From: Brachionus manjavacas | Taxonomy: Eukaryota > Rotifera > Eurotatoria > Ploima > Brachionidae | Direction: 5' to 3' | Assembly (NCBI GenBank): GCA_019054805.1 | Contig: JAHQIY010000001.1 | Coordinates: 6,214,501-6,278,500 of the forward strand | Length of the DNA: 64,000 bases | Part shown: one piece after another, positions 45,065 through 55,820 of the stretch | Layout of the letters: every line of letters starts with the position of its first letter | Numbering within the stretch: position 1 is the stretch's first letter | Notes under the pieces: model-generated | Database searches by the model: none | The model's input: only the letters and a program-made list of their open reading frames with translations | Told to the model about the DNA's origin: nothing | Translations under genes and position numbers: made by a program

Positions 45065-46505
45065 TTTACGGTTGTTCCTAAATTACGGAAATGGAACAAC
45101 GGAACCGGATCTTTAGTAAACTAAAACACGGAACCGGAACCTTCTAAAGTTCGGAACAAAGAATACGGAAAAAAAAAATAATTTATGAAAATATTTATTT
45201 AAAACTATTAACTGGTAAATAAAAACTTCTGAACTTTAATTATGGTTGATGAAATAAAACAGCGTTGTGGTTCAAGGTTGAATTTAATAAAAATATTGTC
45301 AAACAAAAAATGGGGTCTTAATTATTACACACTAGGAAACCTAAATAAATCTTTAATCGGTTCTATAATTGATTACTCTTTTCCTTGTCTAAATTAATTT
45401 TCGGAGACAAACATTAAAAAAATTCAAGTCTCACAAAACTCAGCAGTTCGTTTTATACTTAAACTAAACTATGATAATTCTTCCAATATTTTGCATCATG
45501 AGGCCTTTAATAAACTTAAATTCTTAACTGTCTCAAATCGACTTTTTGAATTGAGCGAAAGATATGCAGCGGGAGGCGTCATTCTGTTCCATTGGTTGCA
45601 AGCTGGTTGATGAACATAAAGCGGGTTTTAAATCAAGGTATGTTGAATACCCGACTCCATTGTGTAGTTGCTATCTTACTATTTCTTCTTTCTTTCCTGA
45701 ACTGTTCAATACTTAAATTCTTTGCACATGTCACCTCTTACAATTTATCAATTTTTAAATGTCTTTTTATTATATTTTAACTTACTTTTAATTTTTCATA
45801 TATTTTTTCTTTACATTTTTATTTTATTTATTTTTTTTTAATCTGAAGGAGCTTTAGCTCGGCACAGATAAAACAAATAGGTAATAAATAATAATTATAA
45901 AAAGTCTTGAATTATCTTAAATTACAAATTTTAATATAAAAATTAAAAAAAATTAAATATTTTTACGCATTCTCCTTTTACCGGACAATTCTAATAACTG
46001 CTTTTTTTGATTCCATTATTTTTATTAACGATTGGAAAGCATCAATTTCAAAATGTGAACTCGAAGTTTATATTGACTACACCATCTGATGATAATTCCG
46101 GCTTAACTTTCAGCTTATTTTGAATCGCCTAAAATATTTATATCAGAAACTACTAGTGATAGTGCACCAAAAAAGTTATCATTACAGTCTGATTAGTAAC
46201 TTCTATCAACCTGATTATAGTACTTCGAACATTAAAACTAAATCCCTATTGTACTTTTAAAGCAAAAAGACATTTTAAAAAGCATTTGAAGAAAAATTTC
46301 TCTTGAAAATAAAAGTTTTTCATAATTTGTTCTAAAAGTTTTTATTCCGTATCCTTTGTTCCGAACTTTAGTTAGTTCCGGTTCAGTAATTTAGGACCCA
46401 TTTCCGGAAGACTGATTCCGTGATAAAGTTACCTTAAATTCCGGTTTCGTAGTTTAGGAAACGGTGCCGGAGGTCTATTCCGTGTTTTTGTTCTCTAAAA
46501 TTCCG
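45065..46505. mobile_element. Fold-back type inverted repeat element
   Basis: The left arm, 45065-45170, is rich in GGAACCGGA and CACGGAA units and ends TAAAGTTCGGAACAAAGAAT. The right arm, 46343-46505, carries the complement (ATCCTTTGTTCCGAACTTTA followed by TTCCGG units). Internal sub-repeats make the arms unequal in length. Between them lies a LINE B 3' fragment and unassigned sequence. The unit looks like a fold-back element or a pair of inverted insertions. Confidence 0.55.
45245..45890 (+). pseudogene. LINE family B, 5'-truncated copy
   Basis: Reads as the C-terminal part of an RT protein: RLNLIKILSNKKWGLNYYTL, SLIGSIIDYSFPCLN, then KIQVSQNSAVRFILKLNY and FLTVSNRLFELSERYAAG, with stops and shifts. 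The typical ending (Phe-Phe-Pro-Glu-Leu-Phe-Asn-Thr), AT-rich 3' UTR and GAAGGAGCTTTAGCTCGGCA tail with AAATAGGTAATAAA follow. It resembles Jockey/I-group elements. This is the longest family B copy here and serves as reference for the tails elsewhere. Confidence 0.7.
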
Positions 46506-46870
46506 GTTCTATATTTTAGTAAATAATTCTTTGCAAAAACAACCAACGACTTTAAAAGTAAAAGAAAACTCTGGAATTATTTTAAAATCGTCTAATAATT
46601 TTTGAGGAGAAATTGAATTTTACAGCTTTTCAGAAGAACTTTGTTGGGATGATAATAAAGTTTTTAGATAAAGTGTTGATCCAGTGGAAATAATTCAGCT
46701 AAATATATTATTTCTAATTTTAGAGAATTTAAATCAAACAATCACCAGGATTAATAAACTACGAGCAATTATGTTAGGATTGCTTTTCTATTTTGCTAAT
46801 TCAGTTTTAATACTTTTATTCTATTATAGTTGTAATGCTTTGCGTGAGTTTCTGATCCGTCACGGTTAAG

Positions 46871-47376
46871 TGTTTTTTGATCGATCTTCGATTATTGATT
46901 TGCTTGACTGATAAACGATCGAAAGAGGGGTCCCTATGGCACTTCTCAATGCCTTTTTTGTATACTTTTCAATATACGGAAAAACTAGACTACTCTGTGC
47001 TAGAGTTGGTCAGCTTATGACCAAGTCTTTCGCCTAGTCCCTAGGGCCTCAAAGAACGAAGTAATAGGATTTTTTAATGAAAGGATACTTTTCAGTAACC
47101 TAATAGATGACTTTTCGATCACCTATAAAATTGAACTAAAAGATACTTTTCAATACCTTATTCCGGAAAGTAAATTAAGATATAATTTTCTTTCTAAGAT
47201 TTTATTTAAGTTTTAATTTTATTAGTTATTTATTATTCAAAAATACAATTAACATATATATGAAAATTACAAAGTTATAAGAGTTTTTCTCATTTACTCT
47301 TCTAAAAATAACTTTAAGGTAAACTTTATTAAAATTTTATTTTTTCCTTTTTTAATCTTGAAATTACATCTTTACA
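46871..47376 (-). repeat. 3' LTR of the gypsy element
   Basis: On the minus strand it begins TGTAAAGATGTAATTTCAAG directly after the polypurine tract and is proposed to end ...AAAAAACA at 46871, giving TG...CA ends and about 506 bp. The outer boundary is inferred from the terminal dinucleotide only, since no second LTR is present for comparison. Confidence 0.6.
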
Positions 47377-47388
47377 CCTCCCCCTTTA
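47377..47388 (-). promoter_or_regulatory. Polypurine tract
   Basis: Minus strand TAAAGGGGGAGG immediately before the LTR TG, the normal site for plus-strand DNA priming in LTR elements. Confidence 0.75.
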
Positions 47389-47471
47389 CGGAAAAAAATT
47401 TTTTTTTCTTTTCAAAAAAAATTTTTAAACAAATAAACAAATATATAAATATAAAAATTAAACAAAAATAT

Positions 47472-47495
47472 AAATGTAATAATGTAATAATGTAA
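47472..47495. repeat. 8-bp tandem repeat
   Basis: AATGTAAT repeated three times, just downstream (in element sense) of the extra gypsy ORF. A poly-T run at 48178-48196 marks the other side of that ORF. Confidence 0.75.
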
Positions 47496-47501
47496 TAATG
47501 A

Positions 47502-48178
47502 TCAATCTAAATTTATTTCATTGATAACCTTCAATTCAGCTTCAACTTTCACCTTTGACATGATTGCTTCTTTATTTCGAGGATCCTGTTTTCCTAAATT
47601 TTCCATAGAACCAATTTCTGCAAAAATCTTACTATCATTATTAGGGAACTTATTCTCTGGAAATCTCCATCCTCTAATGGTGCACCCACATTCCAATAAG
47701 TCCTATGCTTTTCGACCTTCGATATTTTGTCTGAAATCGAAATCACTCTTATTTAACTCCTTTAGAGTGGAATAATCCGCTTGTTGTTCATGAAATTCGA
47801 TGATTTTCTTTATTTCTTCGTTCTCTAACTTTGTCTCATTAGTTTCTTTTAATTTATTAATTGATTTTCGTTCATCTTCTAGCTTCCTTGAGCCTTCATC
47901 ATAAATTATTTTTAATTGCATGACCCTTTCGGCAGCTTCGTCGTATTTTCCTTCCCTTTTCATTTTTTCTTTAATTTTTTCAGGTCGAACTTTTAGTCTT
48001 TGTTCAATGTTTTGGTCACGTTTCATCATTCTTCTTTCTCTGGCGTTATTTGGTTCCTTAATGATATCTTGGAATTTGGAAAATTGAATAATTGGTAATC
48101 CGAATTCATCACGTGGCTTTTCTTGAGTAGCTTCTGGTGTTTGATCTTTCTTCTGTTTCTTGAAATCACTGACTATTT
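47502..48178 (-). pseudogene. Extra coiled-coil ORF between integrase and LTR
   Basis: Read on the minus strand from about 48178, one frame runs IVSDFKKQKKDQTPEATQEK, then PRDEFGLPIIQFSKF, then a highly charged Lys/Glu-rich, heptad-like stretch (EQRLKVRPEKIKEKMKREGK and following) to a stop near 47700. It continues in frame as ECGCTIRGWRFPENKF to 47502. The total is about 220 residues. It lies where some gypsy elements carry env, but has no signal peptide, membrane anchor or Cys pattern of an envelope protein. It may be a gag-like or accessory coiled-coil protein, or captured host sequence. One stop interrupts it. Confidence 0.55.
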
Positions 48179-48340
48179 TTTTTTTTTTTTTTTTTTAAAT
48201 ATGAAATATTTCAGAAATGTAGCAATATTTATTTATATGGAGATTAAAGATTTTGAAAACGAGATTTCGGCATTCTTCAGCTTTTAGTAACAGTGACCAG
48301 ATTTCTTTTTCTCTCTTGATCGCAAATCCTTTTAGCTTCC

Positions 48341-49339
48341 TTAAGCTTCACATTGTTTACGTTTATTATTTTTTTTCAATTTTCCTATGACTTCTATGTT
48401 ATACTCTGAAATTACTTTTGTTTTTTTCAAAGGTTCACTCCATAAATCGTTTCGGAGTTTCTTTTTCAATCCAATTCTGGTTTGAGGTAATTTAACTCTC
48501 ACTTGTTCACCAACATTGTATGTTACTGGTTTTCTTTTATACTTGGAATCGTAAATTTTCTTGTTCACTTCAGCCTGCTTGTCAATTCTGCTTTTAGCTA
48601 ACAACCAGTTCGTATGCAAATCCATAATAAATTTACTCGGTTCATATCCAATATTATAATTATCAAGTTTTCCTAATCTTGGTTCTCGACCATATAACAA
48701 ACTTAATTGTGAAAATCCACTTGAGCTTTGCTCAGCTGTTCAATAAGCGAATAAAAACAAAGGTAAATATAAATCCCAGTTAGTTTGGTTAGAATTTGCA
48801 TAACCTGATAGCATTTTACAAAGTGTTTTGTTGAATCTTTCGACCAATCCGTCACACTGTCGATGGTATGGTGTAGTCTGAACTTTGTTAATTTTGAAAA
48901 ATTCGCAAACACTTTTCACTAAATTTGATAAGAAATTTTTTCCTTGATCGCTTAACAAATTAGATGGTGCTGAATGTCTTGTAACTATTTCGTTAATGAA
49001 AATTTTTGCTATTGTTTCTGCTTTCTCAACTTTTATAGCAAAAGCTTCCACCCATTTTGTCAAATAGTCAGTAAACACTACGACGTATTTATTACCAGAA
49101 CTAGATTGACTTAGTTCGAGAATGTCTACAGCGATCATATCAAATGGTTTATCGAAGTTCGTGATCGGCTTTAATTCAGCTCGATTTCCTTGAGTATCTT
49201 TTATTTTTGCACATACTACGCATGACTCCACATAGTTTTTTACTTCGTTATAAGAATTTGGCCAGAAAAATCTGTTGCTCAGTTTAATCCATGTTTTCTT
49301 TTGCCCTAAATGAGCTCCGGTAAAGTTGTCGTGACACAA
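48341..49339 (-). pseudogene. Gypsy integrase
   Basis: An N-terminal zinc-binding part (CHDNFTGAHLGQKKTW ... YVESCVVCAK) is followed by the catalytic core with Asp in AVDILEL, Asp in LLSDQGKNF and Glu in LVERFNKTL. The C-terminal region begins LLYGREPRLGK and ends in a basic tail (KKNNKRKQ). It would insert element cDNA into host DNA. A TGA near 48738 splits the core from the C-terminal domain, so it is broken although the DDE residues are preserved. Confidence 0.88.
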
Positions 49340-49674
49340 CTCTAAAATCTAATCTCTAATCTTTTATTAGTTTGTTTGGTACGACTAACTGTTTAAACCT
49401 TTTTCCTGTCCTGTTTTTTCTGTATTTGATTAATATACCATCTTCTAGACAGAACCCGTTTAATTTTCTGTTTTTAAACATTTGGAAAAGTAAACTTGTT
49501 TAAATGATTTGTTTTGCACTCATTTAGGACATTCTTTAAACACTTGTCAACTGTATTTAACAATGGTTTTTCATTCGAACTTCTTACTATAAGGTAAATT
49601 ATGTTGCGTCCATCTTTATTGACCTTTCTTATGCATTCTCCAACTCGTTTAATGTGCCTTTTTGGCGGAGTTAA

Positions 49675-51020
49675 TCAATTGAAATTTTTGTTAACAAATT
49701 CTATTATGTCGTCCTGTTTTGTAATACGTTTAGCAATTGCCAATACGATCGGTTCGTGCGTTGTTGTTACATTGTCATCTTTATACTTGATTTTATCAGG
49801 TTTTGTTTTTTCGTTTAAACTGAGTAAATTTTCTATCAAAAATTCCTTGCAAATAGTTTTTGTATTTTGTGTATGAACTTGTGATAGAGAATCAGCGTTT
49901 GTATTTATACCTCCTTTTTTATATAAAATTTTGAAGTTGTATTCAGCCAGTTTCAATCGCCATCTAGTTAGTCTTGAAGATGACAATGTTATGTTATTCA
50001 AATATGTTAATGGATTATAGTCGGTATGTATAATGAATTCAGTGCCATGTAAATTCTATTTGAATTTTTCGACTACATATACAATTCCAAGAATTTCCTG
50101 TTCAATTTTGCTATAATTTCGTTCGGCTTGATTTAAAGAGCGACTTGCGTAAAATATTACTCGTTCTCTACCATGCTCATCATTTTGACTAAGAACTGCT
50201 CCAATTGCTAGGTTTGATGCATCGGTTGACACGTAGAATTGCTTTGAAAAATCAGGAAATGCTAAGATAGGAGTATTTGTTAATAAATCGATTAATAATT
50301 CGAATGCTTTGTCGCATTCTAGACTCCAGTTTAACTTCGCATTTTTCCTTCTAAGCTTATTTAATGGTAAGCTTATATGTTCCTCGAAATTTCTCGAGAA
50401 CGTCAGGATATCGTCGATGTATGCAGTTGAGTTTGAAAGATCGTTTAGGATGAGTTCCATAATTCTTTGAAAAGTAGCTCCTGCGTTACACAGACCAAAA
50501 GGCATCATTCGAAACGCGAATAAACCTCGACTGCAAATGAACATTGTTATTTATTTTGATCGTTCAGTTAATTTGATTTGCCAATAACCTGAAGTGCAAT
50601 CAGGTGATGTAAAAATAGTTGATCCGTGCAATTTATTTAATTTTGACTGAATATTAGGCATTGGGAAACAATCTTTTACGGTTACCATATTTATTTTTCT
50701 GTTGTCTACGCAAAATCTTTCAATTCCATCTGGTTTCTTTACTATAACGATCGGCGAAGCCCAGTCGCTGTTAGATGGTTCATTTATCTTCATTTTTAGC
50801 ATTTTGTCGATGCACTCGTCTACCACTTTTTCTTTTTCATGTGGATTGTTGTATGGTCTTTGCTTTATAGGCTTTTCTTCCGTTACCTTTGTATCGTGTT
50901 TGCCATATTTTTCTGTAAAAGTACTAATGTCTTCATCGTTTCTTGAAAAACAGTGCCAATAATTATCGATCAGCTTTTTCAATCTCTGTTTTTGATCGTC
51001 GGTTAAATTTAAATTTTTTT
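49675..51020 (-). pseudogene. Gypsy reverse transcriptase and RNase H
   Basis: The minus strand begins with LTDDQKQRLKKLIDNYWHCF, then the RT fingers (DWASPIVIVKKPDG, FCVDNRKIN), MPFGLCNAGATFQRIM and the catalytic YIDDIL. After EEHISL about a hundred residues of RT thumb/connection normally expected are missing and the frame resumes in PLNKLRRKN...SLECDKAFELL. RNase H follows (FYVSTDASNLAIGAVLSQ, KIEQEILGIVYVVEKFK, HTDYNPLTYL) and a NADSLSQ segment. In-frame stops lie at 50551 (TAA) and near 50053 (TAG). The region from 49675 to 49340 links to integrase in broken frames. Confidence 0.88.
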
Positions 51021-51522
51021 ATTTTTACAGTATTGCTTGGTTTCTAAGGTTTTTCACTTTTAACCATGACTTCACTAATATTTCCAATAAACTCCGTTTC
51101 AACTCCTTCTTTTATAAATGCTGCTGTTGATTTTCTACGGAATTGGTTACTGTACAACTAGATATTATGCAAATAGGATGATTAGCTCGGATAATATATT
51201 TAATGGGCGTTAAACTTTCAAGGCATATGGGAACTTGCTCACTAGCATCTGCGATAGTTTCAACGACATGCCGATCCTCAAAAAAAAACTTTCTTGATAA
51301 TTGGTAAAAATTTTAACAAAGAACACTGTTGTATGTATTTTTTGATGCTGATTACGATTTTTTTATCGAAAAATTCAAAAACTTAACCGATTTTCTGTTA
51401 TTTTAAAATAAAATAAGTTGAAGAAAAAAATGGGATCGGGGTTAAACCGTTAATTTCATTTATTGCAATAAATAGTGTGAATTTTCTATTTGATTGATAT
51501 TTTAAAAAAAAACTTTTTAAAA

Positions 51523-52137
51523 ATGCCAAGAAGTAACTTCCAAAAAGCTTATAGCGAAGAAACTTTACAAATAATCATTGCCGAAATTGAAGCTAAAAAA
51601 TTAAACAAACATCACGCTTCTGTGCGCTTTAACATTCCATATTCAACACTTAACGACCGAATCAATGAAAAGTATAAAAGACCTGCAAATGATAAAGGTG
51701 CTACCCCATGGATCCCTAAAGAATTTGTCATTGGTTCAATCTGTTCTTCAACATCTCCAATCAGCAAATAAAGAGAAAACGTCAACAAAAAAAACGAGGA
51801 TTTAAAGAAAGTACGGTGAAGTTTTGACTGAGAATCAAGTTTTGAAACAATTAGAAGATGAAGAGCCAAAAAAGTGAACAAAAAGAGGAAAAAAGTGACA
51901 ATAATCAGTGATGAAGAAGATGAAGAAGAGTCTGAAATTAAATATCTCCACTGAACGACCAAAAAAGTTGTTTCAAATGTAAAACAGTATTTGGAAAAGT
52001 CAAAACAAATCAAAACAAATCAAAACAAATGGATTTCTTGTGAGAAATGTAACAATTGGTCTTGTGGGAAATGCCTTCCAAGAGGCTTTGATTTAACTAT
52101 GGAATTTTTTGTTCAAAAAAGTGTTCTAAATAGATAA
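51523..52137 (+). pseudogene. Pogo-type transposase remnant, copy 2
   Basis: The N-terminal helix-turn-helix part is intact for 82 codons (MPRSNFQKAYSEETLQIIIA ... PYSTLNDRINEKYKRP), unlike copy 1, which has a stop after EET. It ends at ISK-stop where the DDE core is deleted. The C-terminal part with LTENQVLKQLEDEE and the Cys-x2-Cys pairs follows in shifted frames. A short DNA-binding peptide could still be translated, but there is no evidence that it is. Confidence 0.65.
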
Positions 52138-52454
52138 ATTTTGTTTTAAAATAGGATACATATATTTTCTTATACATTTTTTGTATTTTAATTGCTTGAA
52201 TTTATGTAATTCATGGATATACCCCAATGTAAGCGTTGAAACGTAAATGAAAGATCTTATTTTATATTAACTATAACTTTTGAATCATTCTTTTATTTTA
52301 AATTAAAGACAATTCTATTCTATTTTATTATTATATATTTTTTTCGAAAAAAAAAAAATAAATCTCACAAATATAAGCACACGTAAGCCAAAAGTAAGGA
52401 AAAAAAAAGCACAAGTAAGCCAGAATAAAATAAAAAGCAAGCAGTTTTTGTCAA

Positions 52455-53209
52455 ATGGACTCAAATTTTTTGCTTGAAACAAACTGGCCAACGTTTGGAC
52501 AGAATACCGTATCTGGGCATTCAAAAACTTTGCATGAATGGTGCGGTAATTTTTCGAAATTCGTCCTGGAGCTTTCAAATTATGTGAAACATCTAGAGGA
52601 AAGAGAAATTGAGAAAGACATTGAAATAAACAAACTGAAATCTGAATTGGCAGCAGCAAATATAACAGCCAACTCATTCAACATCAGTAGTCAGTGGGTT
52701 CAAGTTGTAAAACAAGGGACAAAAAATGCAAAAAAAACAGCCGACCAGATAGCTGTAGCAAATACAACCATCAGCGAAATGAATGAAAGAATCAAAAGAA
52801 AAAAAAATGTGATCATTTATGGTGTGCCAGAATCAAAGAAAGAGATTCTAACAGGAGGACAGAAGATGAAGAAAAAATCAAACAAATTTTGACCACTATT
52901 GGAAAAGGTGATGTCAAGCCAGCGTATTCGAGACGCTTGAGATCGAAAGACCAAAGTAAACCAGGCCCAATTCTAGTAGAACTCAAAGAAGAAGCAAACA
53001 GAAATCCACTACTCCTAGCAGCCAAAAAGTTGCGAGATTCAAATAATTTCAAATCTATTTATCTTAGTCCAGATTTGACTGAAACAGAAAGAGCTTTAGA
53101 CTATGAATTGAGGAAACAAAGAAACGAAGCAAAAAATGGTCTTTCACAAGACTCGCCCTTTCGATATGGCATCCGTGGAAATCAAATCGTCAAATTCAAG
53201 AAGCAATAA
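52455..53209 (+). pseudogene. LINE A ORF1, copy 2
   Basis: The better copy: the coiled-coil frame 52455-52892 is open from ATG, ending just after GVPESKKE because of a frameshift, and the second half continues in another frame from about 52870 to 53209 (GPILVELKEEANRNPLLLAA ... IYLSPDLTETERALDYELRK). The same frameshift is present in copy 1. The role would be as the RNA-binding chaperone of the retroelement. Confidence 0.78.
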
Positions 53210-53229
53210 TCGTTAATCAAAAGCGTCAT

Positions 53230-54262
53230 CACGTGTGGATAATTTCGAATCTTTAAAATGCATGTATTTAAATGCTACTTCCTTGGACAATAAACTTGAT
53301 GAATTCAGTGTTGTTATTGAAACATATAGCCCACAAATTGTGGCAGTTAGTGAGACTTGGTTTAAGAGCAACTCAAATGTAAATATTAAAGGATACAATT
53401 TGTACAGAAAGGACAGAAGTGATGACACAGAGGCGGGGGTGTATGTCTCTACATTGATGAAAATATCGATTCATTTGAATTAAATGATGCAGGTTTTAAT
53501 TTAAGTAAAATAGAACAAATTTGGGTATGAGTTAACTTTAACTGTGAAAAGTATTTAGTTGGCTGTCTTTATAGGCCAAACAATTTTGTTGATATGAACG
53601 ATTTTGATTTAGTCTTCAAACAAGCTAAAGACTATGGGGATGAAAGAGGTTTTAAGGATATTCTAATAATGCGTGACTTTAACTTTCCATCAATCATCTG
53701 GTCAAATGGCTGTGTTTCAGATCTTAAACGAATCTTAAACGAAAACGGCATCGAACATAAATTCAGCGAGACGCTTAGCGACACTTTTCTATATCAGCAT
53801 GTAAATGTTCCAACATTTCAAATGTCAAACGAAAAAGCTGTCAACACTTTGGATTTGATTTTCACGACTCAGTCTTGAAGTGTGTATGAACCAAACCATA
53901 TTCAATTAGAAACAAACCATATGAAAGCAGATTGAAGGCTTTGAACATTCCAAATTTGGTGGAAAGAAGAAAAATAGGTTATCTAATTCTATTATACAAG
54001 TTCATGTATGTAATAGAATTGGTCGAAAAAAGCAACAATTTTAATGTCATCAAAATCAAAGGAAAAGGTCACTGCTTCAAATTTCACTAAGAAATTTCGA
54101 GGCTCCAACATAGAGATAATTTTTTTTTTCAACAGAACCGCTAATATATGGAACTCACTGCCAAATCAATTAGTTGAAGCCTCCAATGTTATCAGCTTTA
54201 AAGCAGGCATTGATTGCTGGATGAGCAGCAATCTGATTTTGTATCTTTGGTACAAGATATGA
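53230..54262 (+). pseudogene. LINE A ORF2, copy 2, RT deleted
   Basis: The endonuclease part parallels copy 1, including the missing G in the Ala-Gly-Gly segment near 53443 and the TGA near 53527. A Gly-to-Arg change makes the catalytic block read LIMRDFNFPS. After TLDLIFTTQS it jumps to the C-terminal WNSLPNQLVEASNVISFKAG region. The whole RT, including YADD, is absent. Confidence 0.82.
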
Positions 54263-54499
54263 GAGTTAAGTGCTTTATCTAAAATTTTGATCCAGTATTC
54301 TTCAGATTTTGATTTCATAATTTTGATCCTGATAAACAAAAACAATTTTTTTGGCATCAAGCTAGTTTAAACGATCTTTTGTTTGTTTAAAGCATGGAAA
54401 CAAATAAGACGCAAAATTTCGAAAGATTAATTTTTCAATTAAATCATATAAATAATATTTTTAAAGAATTAATTTTTTACCCTGTCTAAATGGCTCCGA

Positions 54500-55170
54500 T
54501 AATTTGTATTTCAGCAAATTTTCAATCATTTGTTTAAATTTAAAAATAAAAAGAGTTTTTTTCATCCCTATCATTTTCCAAACCAGGTTGAACGATTTAA
54601 TTCAAAATATGTGCTGCACATCGAAAATAATTTTCTGGATAAAAAAAATCATTTCCGCCGCTAAAACCATATTTGCAGCATTGTCACTTTTAAAAGGGCA
54701 AAACTTATTTAATATTCCAAAATCATTCAGCATCTTTAAAAGCAAAATTAAATAATATTAAAAATTATTATAAAAAAAATTTACCTCTAAAATTGTATTG
54801 CTTATAAAACTTCCATCATAAGTATGTGGAAAAAATCTAAAAATTAGCATGTTTTGTTTACCTTTCAAATGATTAATAGAAATGATAAGCTTTTATGATA
54901 TGTTGTTTCTCCAGAATTTACTCAATTTCATTATCATGAACGTTAGCTAAATGAACGCCCAGCGAACTTGAGATTGTTTGAAAGCGAATTCTGCTGAACA
55001 ATGGTTAACTTGGCAAACTATTTTGTTCTCAAAATTTTTCATATGCTGCCATTCAAAACTTTCATTCTTATTTTCATAAAAGGTGATACCAGCTGAAGAT
55101 TTGTTTCATTCGAATATCTTTACAAAATCGGAATTTGAAGTACAGGGCGATAAATTTTATTAAAAAAATT
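54500..55170 (-). pseudogene. hAT-type transposase fragment, minus strand
   Basis: Minus-strand fragments read SFEWQHMKNFENKIVCQVNH (near 55060-55000, reminiscent of a BED finger), then FRFFPHTYDGSFISNTILE (near 54850-54790) and NKFCPFKSDNAANMVLAAEM (near 54700-54645). The order matches the hAT core, in which a Ser-Asp-Asn-Ala-Ala-Asn-Met segment carries a catalytic Asp. Many stops show decay. No terminal repeats were found. Confidence 0.6.
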
Positions 55171-55447
55171 TATTTTTTTAATTTCAACCTGATTAGATTT
55201 TTAATTAATTTACAAGATGTTTTATAAGCTTATTTTATGAATTTTCATGCTTGTAAAAGTATTAGAATTTCGTGGTGCGTTAGTTAAAAAATAATCCGTT
55301 ATTGTTTCCCTTTTGCTCCTCTTCATTTAGTATGCAAAAATTTTGAACCTTAAAAATGAGCGTTCATAAGAATTTTATCTATTTTCTGTTTGTAGATCAT
55401 TTGATGGTATTTAATATTTATTTAAAAAAAAATATTCCAAATAAAAG

Positions 55448-55820
55448 AAAAAAATTGGTTTTGTGAAGTTCAGTACAAAAGAACAGAACAAAGTATAAAA
55501 AAATTAAATAACTTTTTATCTAAAATTTTAAAATTAATTCTGTAAATCCAGCATGGTGCAACATTCAAAGTTGCATCAACTGTAAAAGTCTGCTAAAGGT
55601 GTGCAGAATCTCTGCAAAATGCACCACGCTCGATTATATTGAAATTTGATTTCTGCATAACTCTGCATATTTAGCAGGCTTTGATATTTGAAAGTTGCAC
55701 TATTTTTCATTTACAGAACTAAGTTTAAACCTTTAGAAAAAAAGTTATTCAATTATTTTACATTTTTTCTGTTCTTTTTTTCATTTTGTACTGAATTTCA
55801 CAAAACCAAAAAAATTAAGT
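55448..55820. mobile_element. Long-armed inverted repeat (hairpin element)
   Basis: The left arm from about 55453 (TTGGTTTTGTGAAGTTCAGT) through AATAACTTTTTATCTAAAAT, TTCTGTAAATCC and GTGCAACATTCAAAG has its complement in the right arm, down to CTGAATTTCACAAAACCAA at about 55793-55811. The arms are about 150 bp each, imperfect, around a centre near 55630. No ORF. It is MITE-like, able to form a long hairpin in DNA or RNA. Confidence 0.7.

Larger units (their letters stand above)
46871..51271 (-). mobile_element. Ty3/gypsy LTR retrotransposon, 5'-truncated, minus strand
   Basis: From the minus-strand 5' side: a pre-RT region, reverse transcriptase, RNase H, integrase, an extra downstream ORF, a polypurine tract and one LTR. 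The order RT-RNase H-integrase is that of Ty3/gypsy. Gag, protease, primer-binding site and 5' LTR are missing because the element is cut at 51271, where the second copy of the pogo+LINE composite begins. Several in-frame stops and an internal RT deletion make it inactive. Confidence 0.85.
51272..54233 (+). mobile_element. Second, internally deleted copy of the pogo+LINE composite
   Basis: Nearly identical to 33368-36000 (as 51272-53885), then jumps to sequence equivalent to about 37870-38208 (as 53900-54233), losing about 1.9 kb that encoded the RT. It lacks both transposon termini and the LINE 3' end. The left edge cuts into the gypsy element and the right edge stops at AGCAGCAATC. Because disabling changes in LINE ORF1 and ORF2 are shared with copy 1, this arose by DNA duplication, not by independent transposition. 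Confidence 0.85.

Noticed and set aside
47521-47775. Plus-strand ORF overlapping the gypsy 3' region
   Set aside because: It is antisense to the element's coiled-coil ORF, and the element's coding strand is minus throughout.
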